64,000 nt of DNA from Gammaproteobacteria bacterium (GCA_021648525.1 JAKISP010000012.1:1-64000); one strand, 5' to 3'. Shown: positions 35,660 through 46,874, numbered from the stretch's first letter. Notes: generated by a model from the sequence alone, not told the origin. Program-made: numbers and translations.

Positions 35660-38041
35660 ATGAAATTTAGTGTGCAGTGGCTAAGAGAGTGGGTAAATCC
35701 TGACATCTCAATTGAAACGCTTTCAAAACAGTTAACCATGGCCGGGCTTGAGGTTGATGCTGAATCGCCTGTTGCCGCAGAATTTAGCGGTGTTGTGGTC
35801 GGTGAGGTGTTAACGGTTGGCTCTCATCCAGAGGCAGATAAATTACAGATCTGTACGGTAAATGTAGGTGAAGCCGAGCCGCTTCAAATCGTTTGCGGTG
35901 CGAAAAATGTGCATGTTGGCATGTTGGTACCCACCGCCTGTGTGGGTGCGGTGTTGCCGGGTAATTTTAAGATTAAGAAGGCAAAGCTGCGCGGTGTGCC
36001 TTCAATGGGGATGCTCTGTTCTGAACAGGAGATTGGCCTTGCTGACAGTGCGGATGGATTAATGCCGCTACCGAGTGATGCGCCTGTTGGCACGAATATC
36101 CGTGATTATCTTCAGCTGGATGATGTGACACTTGAACTGGGGTTAACACCTAATCGAAGCGATTGCCTCAGCATCGCCGGTATTGCACGTGAAGTGGGGG
36201 TGTTCAATCGTTGCGAATTAACTGAAGTGGCAGCGGTTGCGGTTGAGTCAACGACAACCGAGCAATTTCCTGTGAATATTAGTGCGACTGAAGCATGTCC
36301 GCGTTACCTGGGGCGGGTGATTAAAGGGATTAACCCTGAAGCAGCCACCCCGATGTGGATGCAGGAACGTCTGCGTCGCAGTGGTGTGCGCAGCATTAGT
36401 GCCGTTGTCGATGTGACTAACTATGTGATGCTTGAGCTAGGACAGCCGATGCACGCCTTTGATTTCAATAAACTCGCTGGTGGGATTGAGGTGCGCTTTG
36501 CTAACAATGAAGAGCAGCTCAAGCTATTAAACGATGAGACCATCAAGCTAACCAGTGACACCCTGGTGATAGCGGATCAAAATGGCCCGTTAGCGCTTGC
36601 CGGTGTGATGGGCGGGAGTGACAGCGCAGTTGAGGATGAGACCGTTGATCTGTTTTTAGAGAGCGCTTTTTTTGACCCCGATGTGATCGCGGGTAAGGCA
36701 CGCCGTTACGGTTTGCATACCGACTCCTCACACCGTTTTGAACGAGGGGTTGACTATGAACTGCCGCGCCGCGCGCTGGAGCGTGCCACACTATTACTGA
36801 AAGAGATCGTTGGTGGTGATGTGGGACCTGTCATAGAAGTGGTGAATGAGGCTCAGTTGCCCAGACGAGTACCTGTTACGCTGCGTGCGACACGTCTTAA
36901 GCGCCTGCTGGGGGTTGAGCTTGCAAAAGATGATGTCAGCGAGATTCTGGCTCGCCTGGGGATGAAGGCTGAGCGTTCGGCTAATGATGAGTGGTGCGCC
37001 GTCGCACCGTCGTTCCGTTTTGACATTTCGATTGAAGCTGACTTGATCGAAGAGCTGGCGCGTATCTTTGGTTACGATAATATTCCAGACATCCCACCGG
37101 TGGCGCGTCTTCAAATCAATGCCGAATCTGAGACTGAGATAACCCCACAGCGTATTCGGCAACTATTTGTTGAGCGTGATTATCAGGAGGCGATCACCTA
37201 TAGTTTTGTCGATGAGGAACAGCAGTTATGGCTGAACCCCGGTGCAACCGCGATTAAACTGGCTAATCCGATCTCTACTGACATGTCGGTGATGCGCTCA
37301 ACATTGTGGACAGGGCTGCTTCAGGCGCTTAGCTACAATCAAAATCGCCAACAGAAACGTATCCGTTTCTTTGAGATTGGGGTGAGGTTTTGTGGTGAGC
37401 TGAGCGAGCGTCAAGAAGAGAAGGTCATTTCGGGTGTTGTGTGTGGTAATCAATCCGCTGAGCAGTGGGGACAAAAAGCACGTGAGATCGATTTCTTTGA
37501 TCTTAAGGCGGATGTGGAAGCGTTATTGACATTAGCCGTGGGGCAGAAATTCAGCTTCAATGCCGAAGTACACTCAGCGTTACATCCTGGGCAGTCTGCT
37601 GCGATTAGAGATGAAAATGGTGTGCTTTGTGGATATCTGGGGTTGCTTCATCCTGAGATTACGAAGAAGTTGGCGTTAGAAGGGAATATCTTTCTGTTTG
37701 AAATGAGCTACAACGCGATCGCTAAAAGGGCGTTACCCATTTTTCATGAGCTTTCTAAATTTCCTGCAGTACGTCGTGATATTGCCGTCATTGTCGATGA
37801 AAACGTATCCTCACAGCGCATAAGCGATTGTGTGGAATCGGCTGCAGGGGTGCTCTTGCAGGAGCTGCAGTTGTTTGATGTGTATCAAGGCAAAGGTGTT
37901 GATTCAGGAAGAAAAAGTATTGCAATAGGGTTGACCTTGCAGGAATTTTCACGCACTCTAACGGATAGTGAAATTGACGGTGTGATTGTGGGGGTGCTGT
38001 CTTCACTCAATCAAAACCTCGGGGCTACACTGAGAGAATAA
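35660..38041 (+). CDS. pheT: Phenylalanyl-tRNA synthetase beta subunit
   Basis: PheT binds tRNA-Phe and edits mischarged tyrosine. The 793-residue protein begins [17 protein letters not shown], then has the tRNA-binding EMAP-like domain ([19 protein letters not shown]), the B3/B4 editing domains, the B5 domain, a catalytic-like core and a C-terminal anticodon-binding FDX-ACB domain ([20 protein letters not shown]). Length and order are standard. ihfA begins five bases after its stop. Confidence 0.98.
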   Translation: MKFSVQWLREWVNPDISIETLSKQLTMAGLEVDAESPVAAEFSGVVVGEVLTVGSHPEADKLQICTVNVGEAEPLQIVCGAKNVHVGMLVPTACVGAVLPGNFKIKKAKLRGVPSMGMLCSEQEIGLADSADGLMPLPSDAPVGTNIRDYLQLDDVTLELGLTPNRSDCLSIAGIAREVGVFNRCELTEVAAVAVESTTTEQFPVNISATEACPRYLGRVIKGINPEAATPMWMQERLRRSGVRSISAVVDVTNYVMLELGQPMHAFDFNKLAGGIEVRFANNEEQLKLLNDETIKLTSDTLVIADQNGPLALAGVMGGSDSAVEDETVDLFLESAFFDPDVIAGKARRYGLHTDSSHRFERGVDYELPRRALERATLLLKEIVGGDVGPVIEVVNEAQLPRRVPVTLRATRLKRLLGVELAKDDVSEILARLGMKAERSANDEWCAVAPSFRFDISIEADLIEELARIFGYDNIPDIPPVARLQINAESETEITPQRIRQLFVERDYQEAITYSFVDEEQQLWLNPGATAIKLANPISTDMSVMRSTLWTGLLQALSYNQNRQQKRIRFFEIGVRFCGELSERQEEKVISGVVCGNQSAEQWGQKAREIDFFDLKADVEALLTLAVGQKFSFNAEVHSALHPGQSAAIRDENGVLCGYLGLLHPEITKKLALEGNIFLFEMSYNAIAKRALPIFHELSKFPAVRRDIAVIVDENVSSQRISDCVESAAGVLLQELQLFDVYQGKGVDSGRKSIAIGLTLQEFSRTLTDSEIDGVIVGVLSSLNQNLGATLRE

Positions 38042-38046
38042 AAATT

Positions 38047-38352
38047 ATGGCGCTAACAAAAGCGGATATGGCAGAGAGATTGTTTGAAGAGTTTGGGCTC
38101 AACAAACGTGAAGCAAAAGATCTGGTTGAAATGTTTTTCGAAGAGGTGCGTAAGGCACTGACAACAGGAAAGCAGGTCAAACTGTCTGGTTTTGGTAATT
38201 TCAATCTTCGAGATAAAAGCCAGCGACCCGGTAGAAACCCAAAGACGGGTGAAGAAATTCCGATTACAGCACGTCGTGTTGTAACCTTTCACCCTGGACA
38301 AAAGTTAAAAGCAAGAGTAGAGGCCCATGCTGGAACCCAGCAGCAACAGTGA
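38047..38352 (+). CDS. ihfA: Integration host factor alpha subunit
   Basis: IHF alpha pairs with IHF beta to bend DNA strongly at specific sites, affecting transcription, recombination and, in some systems, CRISPR spacer insertion. The 101-residue product shows [39 protein letters not shown] and the DNA-wrapping arm [19 protein letters not shown]. It is in the invariant pheT-ihfA order and overlaps the next gene by 26 bases. Confidence 0.98.
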   Translation: MALTKADMAERLFEEFGLNKREAKDLVEMFFEEVRKALTTGKQVKLSGFGNFNLRDKSQRPGRNPKTGEEIPITARRVVTFHPGQKLKARVEAHAGTQQQQ

Positions 38353-38680
38353 ATTACCACCAATACCCGGTAAGCGTTATTTCACCATTGGTGAAGTGAG
38401 CGAGCTTTGCGGTGTGAAACCACATGTACTGCGGTATTGGGAGCAGGAATTTCCTCACCTTAATCCAGTTAAGCGACGTGGCAATCGGCGTTATTATCAG
38501 CGCCAGGATGTGATGTTAGTGCGCCAGATTCGTGGTTTGCTATATGAAGAAGGCTTTACTATTGGTGGTGCACGCCAGAAACTGTCGGGTAGCGAGATGA
38601 AGAGTGACAATAGTCGTAGTCGTCAGTTGGTTAGAGAAGTTCGTAAAGAGCTTGAAGAAGTTTTAACGCTTATCAAATAA
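38327..38680 (+). CDS. MerR-family transcriptional regulator
   Basis: A 117-residue regulator with an N-terminal MerR winged-helix domain ([20 protein letters not shown], then [20 protein letters not shown]) and a short helical tail likely for dimerisation. No effector-binding domain is present. A MerR-like gene after ihfA is a conserved gammaproteobacterial arrangement; its targets are generally unknown. Its start lies inside the end of ihfA, so translation is coupled. tRNA-Pro follows. Confidence 0.92.
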   Translation: MLEPSSNSELPPIPGKRYFTIGEVSELCGVKPHVLRYWEQEFPHLNPVKRRGNRRYYQRQDVMLVRQIRGLLYEEGFTIGGARQKLSGSEMKSDNSRSRQLVREVRKELEEVLTLIK

Positions 38681-38768
38681 AAATTTAAATCAATTTTTAG
38701 TGTAAGTGTCCGCATTACCTGTCTGCATTATTAACATCACCAGAAAGACAGTCAATTAGCAACACACT

Positions 38769-38888
<120 letters not shown>

Positions 38889-38977
38889 AACGCGAAAATG
38901 GCGAGTGTTAGAGGTGAGGTTGGATAGTTACCCAATAATTTACTTATTTTAAAATCAGATTATGCTTTAATGCCGCC

Positions 38978-40225
38978 ATGTTCAGACCGCTAGAAATCTT
39001 CATTGGCCTACGTTATACACGTGCGAAACGCCGAAATCACTTTATTTCGTTCATTTCACTGATCTCGATGTTGGGGGTTGCGCTTGGCGTGGCGGTATTG
39101 ATTACCGTTATTTCTGTGATGAACGGTTTTGAAAAAGAACTGCGCGAGCGTATTCTGGGCGTTGTCTCCCATGCTACCGTGCAGGCAGTTGGCAAACCGT
39201 TACAGGAGTGGCAACAGGTGGGCGATTTAGTTCGTCAATACGATGGGGTGACCGGTGTTGCGCCATTCATCCATGCTGAAGGGATGTTGAGCCAGGGGGC
39301 AGTTGTCAGTGGCACACTGATTCGAGGTATTTTGCCATCAAAGGAAGGTGAAGTTTCCCAGCTGGGCGATAATATGCTGGCAGGCAAACTGGAAAATTTA
39401 CAGGCAGGAGAGTTTGGCATCATCCTTGGAAAAGATCTTGCGCTTTCGATGCGCACCGGGATGGGTGATAAAGTCACCTTGATCACGCCGCAAGCAAGCG
39501 TCACTGCCGTCGGGATTTTACCACGCCTTAAGCGTTTTACCGTAGTCGGTATATTCGAAATTGGCATGTATGAATACGATAGTGCATTGGCACTGTTGCA
39601 TATAGAAGATGCCTCGCGCTTGTTTCGACTTGACGGCGGAGTGACGGGTGTACGCATCAAGATGGATGATATGTTTGCAGCGCCGCAGCTGACACGTCAA
39701 CTGCTTAATGAACTGCCGATGGGTTATCGCGCTAGCGACTGGACGCGCCAGCATGCCAACTTTTTTCGTGCGGTACAGATGGAAAAAACAGTGATGTTTG
39801 TCATCCTGTTTCTCATCGTCGCGGTCGCTGCATTCAACATTGTTTCGACGTTGGTGATGATGGTGACCGATAAAGAGAGTGATATCGCAATACTGCGAAC
39901 GTTAGGAAGCAGTCCGACTTCAATCATGGGGATATTTATTGTTCAAGGGGCATTGATTGGAGTGATCGGTACACTACTCGGAACAGTTGGAGGAGTGGCG
40001 CTGGCACTGAATGTAGAGACATTAGTACCTGCTATAGAGAAACTATTCAGCATTCAGTTTTTGTCAGCTGATGTCTATTATATTAGCGACCTTCCTTCTG
40101 ATATGCGCATCGCTGATGTGATACAGATTAGCTCGGTTTCGTTAATTATCTCCTTGCTTGCGACACTCTATCCGGCGTGGCGTGCATCGCGTACGCAACC
40201 CGCTGAGGCTTTGCGTTATGAGTGA
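38978..40225 (+). CDS. lolC: Lipoprotein-releasing ABC transporter permease (LolC/LolE/LolF family)
   Basis: This inner-membrane permease extracts mature outer-membrane lipoproteins and hands them to LolA. The 415-residue product has the N-terminal [20 protein letters not shown] start, one membrane span, a large periplasmic domain (about residues 50-260) and three C-terminal spans ([21 protein letters not shown] and following), ending [19 protein letters not shown]. Only one permease is seen beside lolD, with no second lolE gene, so this may be the LolF-type subunit that works as a homodimer. It overlaps lolD by eight bases. Confidence 0.95.
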   Translation: MFRPLEIFIGLRYTRAKRRNHFISFISLISMLGVALGVAVLITVISVMNGFEKELRERILGVVSHATVQAVGKPLQEWQQVGDLVRQYDGVTGVAPFIHAEGMLSQGAVVSGTLIRGILPSKEGEVSQLGDNMLAGKLENLQAGEFGIILGKDLALSMRTGMGDKVTLITPQASVTAVGILPRLKRFTVVGIFEIGMYEYDSALALLHIEDASRLFRLDGGVTGVRIKMDDMFAAPQLTRQLLNELPMGYRASDWTRQHANFFRAVQMEKTVMFVILFLIVAVAAFNIVSTLVMMVTDKESDIAILRTLGSSPTSIMGIFIVQGALIGVIGTLLGTVGGVALALNVETLVPAIEKLFSIQFLSADVYYISDLPSDMRIADVIQISSVSLIISLLATLYPAWRASRTQPAEALRYE

Positions 40226-40916
40226 TCATATCGATCAATCACAGCCAGTATTACAGTGCATTAACCTGCAAAAGCGCTTTACTGAAGGTGGAATGAATGT
40301 CGATGTGCTGCGCGGCATCAATTTTGAAGTAGCGGTAGGTGAGCGTATTGCGATCATCGGTAGCTCCGGCCAGGGCAAAAGTACCTTGTTACACCTTTTA
40401 GGCGGATTAGATAGCGCGTCTGGTGGTGAAGTCCAAGTACTGGGCAAAGATATGATGCAGTTGAGTGAGCGCCAACGCAGTCAGTTACGTAATAGCACGC
40501 TCGGTTTTGTTTATCAGTTTCATCATCTGCTGGCTGAGTTTTCGGCTCTGGAAAATGTTGCGATGCCACTGTTAATTCGTGGTGTGTCACCTGCGGTTGC
40601 GAGCGAACGGGCGGCGTCACTACTTGATAAAGTCGGTCTGAAAAGTCGCTGTCACCACAAGCCCGGTGAAATGTCGGGTGGTGAACGTCAACGGGCGGCG
40701 GTGGCGCGGGCATTAGTCACTGAGCCTAAATGTGTATTGGCGGATGAGCCAACCGGTAATTTAGATCGTAAAAATGCAGATCACATTTATGGTTTAATGC
40801 TGGAGTTAAATCAGGCGCTGAATACCAGCTTTGTAGTGGTGACCCATGAGATAGCCCTTGCTCAGCGCATGGATCGAATTCTGGTGCTTGAAGATGGGGT
40901 GCTAAAGGATCAATAA
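40218..40916 (+). CDS. lolD: Lipoprotein-releasing ABC transporter ATPase LolD
   Basis: LolD drives lipoprotein release by ATP hydrolysis. Walker A is GSSGQGKST, the signature motif [15 protein letters not shown], Walker [13 protein letters not shown]. The family Lol motif [18 protein letters not shown] is intact, which separates it from the MacB/FtsE relatives. I start at the ATG at 40218 ([11 protein letters not shown]), overlapping the end of lolC; a longer open frame upstream is only antisense-free lolC sequence. Length 232. Confidence 0.96.
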   Translation: MSDHIDQSQPVLQCINLQKRFTEGGMNVDVLRGINFEVAVGERIAIIGSSGQGKSTLLHLLGGLDSASGGEVQVLGKDMMQLSERQRSQLRNSTLGFVYQFHHLLAEFSALENVAMPLLIRGVSPAVASERAASLLDKVGLKSRCHHKPGEMSGGERQRAAVARALVTEPKCVLADEPTGNLDRKNADHIYGLMLELNQALNTSFVVVTHEIALAQRMDRILVLEDGVLKDQ

Positions 40917-40928
40917 ACAGCCTGATCG

Positions 40929-41471
40929 CTATTCTGGATTAACTTTTCTGGCGTTTTCTTTACGACGTCTGCGGCGTTCCTGCCACCCCTTTAATACTAG
41001 TGATCGCCACAGCAGGCGAATAATCAAGTTGCTGATAATCGCGAAAAAGGACCCGATCAGAAAACAGCCCAGTAAGAAGGGTGCCCAGATATCACTTAGC
41101 TGGGTTGTCAACCATTCGATAGAGAGTACAAATTCAATATTTTGCACGGGTGTATTGAGCACCCAGGCGCCAAATTTATAACAACCATAGAAGATCGGTG
41201 GCATGGTTAAAGGGTTTGATACCCACACGAGGGCCGCAGATATTGGCAGGTTCACGCGTAAAGGAATGGCTGCCGCCGCTGCTAATACCATTTGAAATGG
41301 CACCGGAACAAATGCCATAAATAACCCCACAGAAAATGCGCCAGAAACCGAGCGACGATTAAGATGCCATAGATTCGGGTCGTGAATCAGCTTTCCAAAT
41401 ATCTGTAAGTGTTTATGCTCTCTAATTTTATTGTGATCGGGAAGAAACCTTTTTATTATTTTTTTTGGCAT
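40929..41471 (-). CDS. DUF2062 membrane protein
   Basis: A 180-residue DUF2062-family protein with two or three membrane segments (SVGLFMAFVPVPFQMVLAAAAAIP, residues interrupted here for length, then FLLGCFLIGSFFAIISNLI) and a basic C-terminus (ERRRRRKENARKVNPE). Family motifs NRRSVSGAFSVGLF and WVSNPLTMPPIFYGCYKFG are present. Its function is unknown. It lies convergent with lolD and divergent from comEC, an arrangement seen in several gammaproteobacteria. Confidence 0.9.
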   Translation of the reverse strand: MPKKIIKRFLPDHNKIREHKHLQIFGKLIHDPNLWHLNRRSVSGAFSVGLFMAFVPVPFQMVLAAAAAIPLRVNLPISAALVWVSNPLTMPPIFYGCYKFGAWVLNTPVQNIEFVLSIEWLTTQLSDIWAPFLLGCFLIGSFFAIISNLIIRLLWRSLVLKGWQERRRRRKENARKVNPE

Positions 41472-41557
41472 CCCTTAACAATAGCCTAAGCTGGCGGTAG
41501 CTGTCTATATTTGGCATTCTACAGGGTAGATAATCTCAGGCATAACCAGGGACGGGT

Positions 41558-43897
41558 ATGCGTTTTTCAGCAGTCGCATTTTTATGTGGCATATTAATAT
41601 TTCAGCAATTTGCTGAATTGCCACTGACGTCATTATCACACACGGCTGGCTGGCTCGTGTTAGTGTTGCTCGTGCCCGCTCTATGGTTTTTCAAGCGATT
41701 CAGGTCACTACTGTTTCTGGTAACAGGATTCCACTGGGCATGGCTACAGGCGGTGCTAGTCCTGTCGACACCGCTACCACCAGCGCTAGAAAAGCAAGAT
41801 CTGGTGATACAGGGGACAATCGCTTCGTTGCCACAAAAAACGGGGCATAAATGGCGATTCCTGTTTGATATTGAGCAGATGCAACATCAAGGCAATATCC
41901 TTGAAATTGCGCCGCGCCATGTCCGACTTAACTGGTACAGAAATGCCCCAGCGCTCTCTGTGGGTGATCGCTGGCAGTTTACGGTGCGCTTGAAAAGACC
42001 ACATGGATTTATGAACCCCGGTGGTTTTGATTATGAAGGGTGGCTGTTTCAACAGCGAATTCAGGCGACGGGTTATATTCGGAATTCAGACGAAAATCGG
42101 CTGTTGGCAAATGATGTGATGCACTATCCACTGCAACGGTTACGACAATCGCTGGCGGGCGCAATTAGCACACAGCTCAATGAGCCTGATTATAAAGGTA
42201 TTATCACAGCGCTCGCGATTGGTGAGCGGCAGGCGATAAGTCAGCATCAATGGGAGGTGTTAAGAAAAACCGGCACCATTCATCTGGTTGCGATCTCGGG
42301 ATTGCATATCGGGCTGGTTGCCGGGATGGTGTTTCTACTGGTGCAATTTTTCTGGTCACGCATCGCAAATGTCACATTACATTGGCCAGCGCCAGGAGTG
42401 GCGGCAGTCGCTGGCCTGTTAGCCGCTACATTTTATGCGGCACTGGCTGGATTTACGATTCCCACCCAACGCGCCTTAGTGATGGTGGCCGTGGTGATGT
42501 TGATGCTATTTTTACAGCGTCAACGCCGCTTTAGCGACACGCTGGCACTGGCACTTATTATTGTACTTGTGATTGATCCATTTGTAGTGATGTCTGCCGG
42601 TTTCTGGCTCTCATTCGGTGCAGTTGCAGCCATTATTTTTGCCATGAGTGGGCGCCTCGCAAGGCGTGATCTCTGGTGGCGCTGGGGCAGGGTACATGTG
42701 GTGGTGGCAATCGCATTGTTGTTACCATTGTTGCTGACTTTCCAGCAAGTCCCGCTGTTGTCGCCTGTGGCTAACTTTGTAGCGGTACCATGGGTCAGCT
42801 TTGTCGTTGTGCCATTAGTATTGCTAGGGACTTCAAGCGTACTATTCTTTCCTGAGACGGGCTCGCTGTTACTGGATTTTGCAGCGACAGCGTTATCATT
42901 CATATGGCCCTTTCTTGAATTAATTGAAATGCAGGAGCAAGGGTTATGGCAGCAACACCCGCCTGCCAAATGGACATTAATACCCGCATTGATTGGCACG
43001 TTGCTGCTGTTAGCACCGCGTGGCTTACCTGGGCGCTGGTTGGGCATCATCTGGCTATTACCGTTGTTGCTGGTAACACCGGTACGCCCAGCTGACGGCG
43101 ACTGGTGGTTTACGCTGCTAGATGTTGGTCAGGGACTGGCCGCCGTTGTGCAGACAAAAAATCATACGTTAGTCTACGATACGGGGCCACGCTTTAGTGA
43201 TAGTTTTGATACGGGCAGTGCCGTCGTTATTCCCTTCCTGAATAGTGCCGGCATTAAGCGTGTCGATATGCTGATGATTGGTCATGGTGACAATGATCAT
43301 ATGGGGGGGGCTCGCTCAGTCATGTCACAGATAGTGGTTTCGCAAGTGGTAACCAGTGTGCCGGAGCGGGTAACGTGGCAGCCAGCGGCACAGCATTGTG
43401 TGGCCGGTGATAAATGGCAGTGGGACAATGTGCTATTTGAAATATTGCACCCGCCACCGCAGGGCTTTAAAGGCAATGATGCCTCATGTGTACTGCGTAT
43501 CAGTAGTGTTGGTGATATTGGTCAGCACGGTAGCTCACTACTATTAACGGGGGATATTGAGGCGGCTGCAGAGCGCGCACTACTGAATGAACAGCGCGCG
43601 AAATTAACGACTCGTGTGGTGGTTGCGCCACATCACGGGAGTAAAAGCTCGTCAAGCCAGGCCTTTGTTACTGCGCTGGCACCCCAGTATGTGCTGTTTC
43701 CAGTGGGATATTTAAACCGTTATAGTTTTCCACACCCAGAGGTGACACAACGCTACCAGCAACAAGGGAGCGAGATGCTAACAAGTGCTACTGCGGGCGC
43801 GATTACCTTTCATTTCAATAAGGAGGGGAATGTGCGCTCTATTGAGCGTTACCGCCATCAAAACAAGCGTTACTGGCACTCAGCGCTATTGCGCTGA
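41558..43897 (+). CDS. comEC: ComEC/Rec2 DNA uptake channel
   Basis: ComEC is thought to carry single-stranded DNA across the inner membrane during natural transformation. The 779-residue protein has an N-terminal DUF4131 region with membrane helices and an OB-like domain, the competence core (GLHIGLVAGMVF and following helices), and a C-terminal metallo-beta-lactamase-like domain from about residue 525 (LLDVGQGLAAVV, then the metal motif IGHGDNDHMGG). All parts are intact, so uptake competence is plausible. exbB follows after 84 bases. Confidence 0.96.
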   Translation: MRFSAVAFLCGILIFQQFAELPLTSLSHTAGWLVLVLLVPALWFFKRFRSLLFLVTGFHWAWLQAVLVLSTPLPPALEKQDLVIQGTIASLPQKTGHKWRFLFDIEQMQHQGNILEIAPRHVRLNWYRNAPALSVGDRWQFTVRLKRPHGFMNPGGFDYEGWLFQQRIQATGYIRNSDENRLLANDVMHYPLQRLRQSLAGAISTQLNEPDYKGIITALAIGERQAISQHQWEVLRKTGTIHLVAISGLHIGLVAGMVFLLVQFFWSRIANVTLHWPAPGVAAVAGLLAATFYAALAGFTIPTQRALVMVAVVMLMLFLQRQRRFSDTLALALIIVLVIDPFVVMSAGFWLSFGAVAAIIFAMSGRLARRDLWWRWGRVHVVVAIALLLPLLLTFQQVPLLSPVANFVAVPWVSFVVVPLVLLGTSSVLFFPETGSLLLDFAATALSFIWPFLELIEMQEQGLWQQHPPAKWTLIPALIGTLLLLAPRGLPGRWLGIIWLLPLLLVTPVRPADGDWWFTLLDVGQGLAAVVQTKNHTLVYDTGPRFSDSFDTGSAVVIPFLNSAGIKRVDMLMIGHGDNDHMGGARSVMSQIVVSQVVTSVPERVTWQPAAQHCVAGDKWQWDNVLFEILHPPPQGFKGNDASCVLRISSVGDIGQHGSSLLLTGDIEAAAERALLNEQRAKLTTRVVVAPHHGSKSSSSQAFVTALAPQYVLFPVGYLNRYSFPHPEVTQRYQQQGSEMLTSATAGAITFHFNKEGNVRSIERYRHQNKRYWHSALLR

Positions 43898-43981
43898 ATT
43901 TTAATCAAGGGTGTGAAAAACACGGCTTATTCCGGTATGATGCCCACTGTTATTATTCATTAAACAAGGGATTAAACACAC

Positions 43982-44605
43982 GTGTTTGAGCTTGTACAAT
44001 CCGGCGGCTGGTTGATGATACCCATCCTGCTCTGTTCGATGATCGCTTTCGCGATTATTGTTGAGCGCTCATGGTCGCTGCAAAAACAAAAAATATGCCC
44101 CAATGATCTGGTTGCCACGATCTGGAAACTGGAAAAACAGAACAAGTTGAACGCGGGCGAAATTGCCCGTTTGCGTGAAGAGTCCCCACTGGGAAAAGTA
44201 CTCGCAGCGGGGCTGGTTAATTTACGCCATGAACGTGAAGTGATGAAAGAGAGTATCGAAGAGACGGGACGTCAGGTGGTTAATGAGCTTGAACGCTATC
44301 TCAATACACTGGGCACTATTGCCTCAATCACACCGTTGTTAGGTTTGTTAGGCACTGTAATCGGCATGATTAAGGTTTTCGCTGCCATTACTACCGCTGG
44401 GGTGGGTGATCCTGCAGTGCTTGCAGGGGGGATCTCAGAGGCGCTGATTACCACGGCCACCGGGCTGTCGATCGCGATTCCGAGCCTGATTTTCTATCGT
44501 CATTTTCGCGGTAAGGTTGAGAGCCTTGTCTGTGTCATGGAGGCTGAATCAATCAAAATGGTTGAAGTGCTGCATGGTGCACGTGAAAATGAGCAGCGGA
44601 TCTAA
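43982..44605 (+). CDS. exbB: MotA/TolQ/ExbB proton channel family protein
   Basis: An ExbB-like subunit of a proton-driven inner-membrane motor. The 207-residue protein has an N-terminal span (MIPILLCSMIAFAIIVERSW), a cytoplasmic domain and two more spans (TLGTIASITPLLGLLGTVIG and LITTATGLSIAIPSLIFY). The GLLGTVIGMIKVF motif is typical. The start is GTG. Together with the next exbD gene it lies upstream of msbA, a conserved position in gammaproteobacteria; no tonB is nearby, so its partner is unclear. Confidence 0.93.
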   Translation: MFELVQSGGWLMIPILLCSMIAFAIIVERSWSLQKQKICPNDLVATIWKLEKQNKLNAGEIARLREESPLGKVLAAGLVNLRHEREVMKESIEETGRQVVNELERYLNTLGTIASITPLLGLLGTVIGMIKVFAAITTAGVGDPAVLAGGISEALITTATGLSIAIPSLIFYRHFRGKVESLVCVMEAESIKMVEVLHGARENEQRI

Positions 44606-44624
44606 TTGCCGAGCCATATAGCTA

Positions 44625-45041
44625 GTGAACCTGCGTCAATTTACAAAGCAAGACCCAGAAGTAAACCTGACTTCACTGATCGACGTGGTCTTTTTACTGC
44701 TAATTTTTTTCATGGTTTCGACCACCTTTACCAAAGAATCAGAAATTACGGTTGATCTGCCCGAAGCTAATGCTGAGCCGGTGGAAGCTGCGATTGCCCC
44801 GATTGATTTAACGATTGATGTTAAAGGGCGTTTTTATATCAATCAGCAAAAGGTGGTTAATCGCCAGGCGGCTACCTTAAAGAAAGCGATTCAGCTTGTC
44901 TCGGATGGCCGCAAAGATGTCTCGCTTGTGATTAGCGCCGATGCCAATACGCCTTATCAAGCGGTTGTCACTGCGATGGATGCCGCCAGGCAGTTAGGCA
45001 TTGTGAAACTCTCTCTCGCGACAAAACAGCCAGAAGAATAA
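44625..45041 (+). CDS. exbD: ExbD/TolR family protein
   Basis: The partner of ExbB: a single N-terminal membrane span carrying the proton-path aspartate (LTSLIDVVFLLLIFFMVST) and a periplasmic domain that ends VVTAMDAARQLGIVKLSLAT. The 138-residue length fits. Start GTG, 19 bases after exbB. It is followed two bases later by msbA, so motor and LPS flippase are in one transcript. Confidence 0.94.
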   Translation: MNLRQFTKQDPEVNLTSLIDVVFLLLIFFMVSTTFTKESEITVDLPEANAEPVEAAIAPIDLTIDVKGRFYINQQKVVNRQAATLKKAIQLVSDGRKDVSLVISADANTPYQAVVTAMDAARQLGIVKLSLATKQPEE

Positions 45042-45043
45042 CC

Positions 45044-46843
45044 TTGAGTCGTCTTAAAAACGAAAACCCTGCAGAGATTACCGATGGCGCCGTGATCTAT
45101 CGTCGCCTGTTGCGTTACGTGTTGCCTTATAAACTGGCCTTTAGTTTAGCTGTTATCGGTATGGTCTGTGCTGCCGCTACCGATGCTGGCCTCGCTGCTA
45201 TGCTTAAGCCGATACTGGATGGCGGCTTTGTTGAAAAAGATCCTGAGTGGATTGCGTTGTTACCAATCCTCTTTATCGGGGTCGCCCTGATTCGTGGTGT
45301 GGGTACCTTTGTATCATCATTTTTAATGGCCTGGATTGGGCGGAATATCGTCAAGACATTACGCCGAGAGATGTTTACTCATATACTTTCACTGCCAGCT
45401 CGTTTTTATGATGGCAGTTCATCAGGGACATTGATTTCAAAATTTACTTTTGATGTTGAGCAGGTCGCCTCTGCTGCAACGGATGCCATTACCATCGTTA
45501 TCAGAGATGTTTTAACCATTATTTTTTTATTAGCGTTGATGTTTTATACCAGTTGGCAGCTCTCCCTGGTGATGTTTGTACTGGGTCCGATCATTATTTT
45601 GCTGGTCAGTTTTGTGAATAAACGCTTTCGTCGTATCAGTACGCGGATTCAGTCGTCGATGGGTAATGTAACGCAGGTCTCTGAAGAGGCGATAGAAGGG
45701 CATAGCGTGATTAAAACCTTTGGTGGCCAGGCCTATGAAGCGACTCACTTTGAAGAAGTGAATGAAGGAAATCGTCGGCAGTTTATGAAGCTGATTGCGA
45801 CCAGTGTCTCAAGTGTCCAGATCATACAGTTCATTTCAGCCTGTGCATTGGCTGCGATCATCTACCTGGCAACTTCAGGGCCAATGCTCGATACGATTAC
45901 ACCAGGAACCTTTATGTCATTTCTTGCAGCGATGATGATGATGTTGACACCCGTTAAACGCCTCACGACCGTTAATGTGATTATTCAGCGCGGTATAGCA
46001 GCAGCTAAAAGTATCTTTGATCTGCTTGATGCGGCGGTCGAAGTTGATACGGGCACCATTCGCCTTGAGAAAATCAGCGGCACGGTAGAATTCAGAGAGG
46101 TCTGTTTTAGCTATGAGCAGAGCAAAGGTGTTGTTCTTGATAAAATTTCATTTCGAGTTGAAGCGGGACAGAGTATTGCCTTTGTGGGTAAATCAGGCAG
46201 TGGCAAAACCACATTAGCCAGCCTCTTGCCACGTTTCTATGATTACACCAGCGGCAGTATCACCGTGGATGGGCATGAGATTGGTGAACTCACACTTGAA
46301 AATCTGCGCCAGCAGATCGCACTGGTTGGACAGGATGTGATGCTGTTTAACGATACCATCGGGCACAATATTGCTTATGGCAGTTTAGAGAATTGTTCGG
46401 AGGCAGAGATCATTCAGGCTGCGACAGCAGCACATGCAATGGAGTTTATTGAGACCCTGCCTGAGGGGCTCAATACGATGGTCGGTGATAACGGTGTGCT
46501 GCTTTCTGGCGGGCAACGTCAGCGACTGGCGATTGCACGTGCGCTATTAAAGAATGCACCTGTTCTTATTTTAGATGAAGCAACCTCAGCACTTGATACA
46601 GAGTCTGAGCGCTATATCCAGGCTGCCCTCGAAGAGCTGATGAAAAATAGAACAACCTTTGTGATTGCACATCGACTCTCTACTATTGAGAAGGCCGATA
46701 CGATTATCGTCATGAATGAAGGGAGAATTGTTGAACAGGGTAAACATGATCAACTGCTGACGGCAGGTGGTTACTATGCCAATCTTTATCATCTGCAATT
46801 TGAACCCGCAGCGGTTACGAGTCAGAAGGAGCGCGCCAGTTGA
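45044..46843 (+). CDS. msbA: Lipid A export ATP-binding/permease protein MsbA
   Basis: MsbA flips lipid A-core across the inner membrane. The 599-residue half transporter has six membrane helices in residues 20-310 and a C-terminal ATPase with Walker A GKSGSGKTT, signature LLSGGQRQRLAIARALL and Walker B PVLILDEATSALD. The family stretch VEFREVCFSYEQSKGVVLD opens the nucleotide domain. The start codon is TTG. It is followed by lpxK, as in most gammaproteobacteria. Confidence 0.96.
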   Translation: MSRLKNENPAEITDGAVIYRRLLRYVLPYKLAFSLAVIGMVCAAATDAGLAAMLKPILDGGFVEKDPEWIALLPILFIGVALIRGVGTFVSSFLMAWIGRNIVKTLRREMFTHILSLPARFYDGSSSGTLISKFTFDVEQVASAATDAITIVIRDVLTIIFLLALMFYTSWQLSLVMFVLGPIIILLVSFVNKRFRRISTRIQSSMGNVTQVSEEAIEGHSVIKTFGGQAYEATHFEEVNEGNRRQFMKLIATSVSSVQIIQFISACALAAIIYLATSGPMLDTITPGTFMSFLAAMMMMLTPVKRLTTVNVIIQRGIAAAKSIFDLLDAAVEVDTGTIRLEKISGTVEFREVCFSYEQSKGVVLDKISFRVEAGQSIAFVGKSGSGKTTLASLLPRFYDYTSGSITVDGHEIGELTLENLRQQIALVGQDVMLFNDTIGHNIAYGSLENCSEAEIIQAATAAHAMEFIETLPEGLNTMVGDNGVLLSGGQRQRLAIARALLKNAPVLILDEATSALDTESERYIQAALEELMKNRTTFVIAHRLSTIEKADTIIVMNEGRIVEQGKHDQLLTAGGYYANLYHLQFEPAAVTSQKERAS

Positions 46844-46874
46844 TTTTTATTGATCAATATTCCGGTGACTATCA

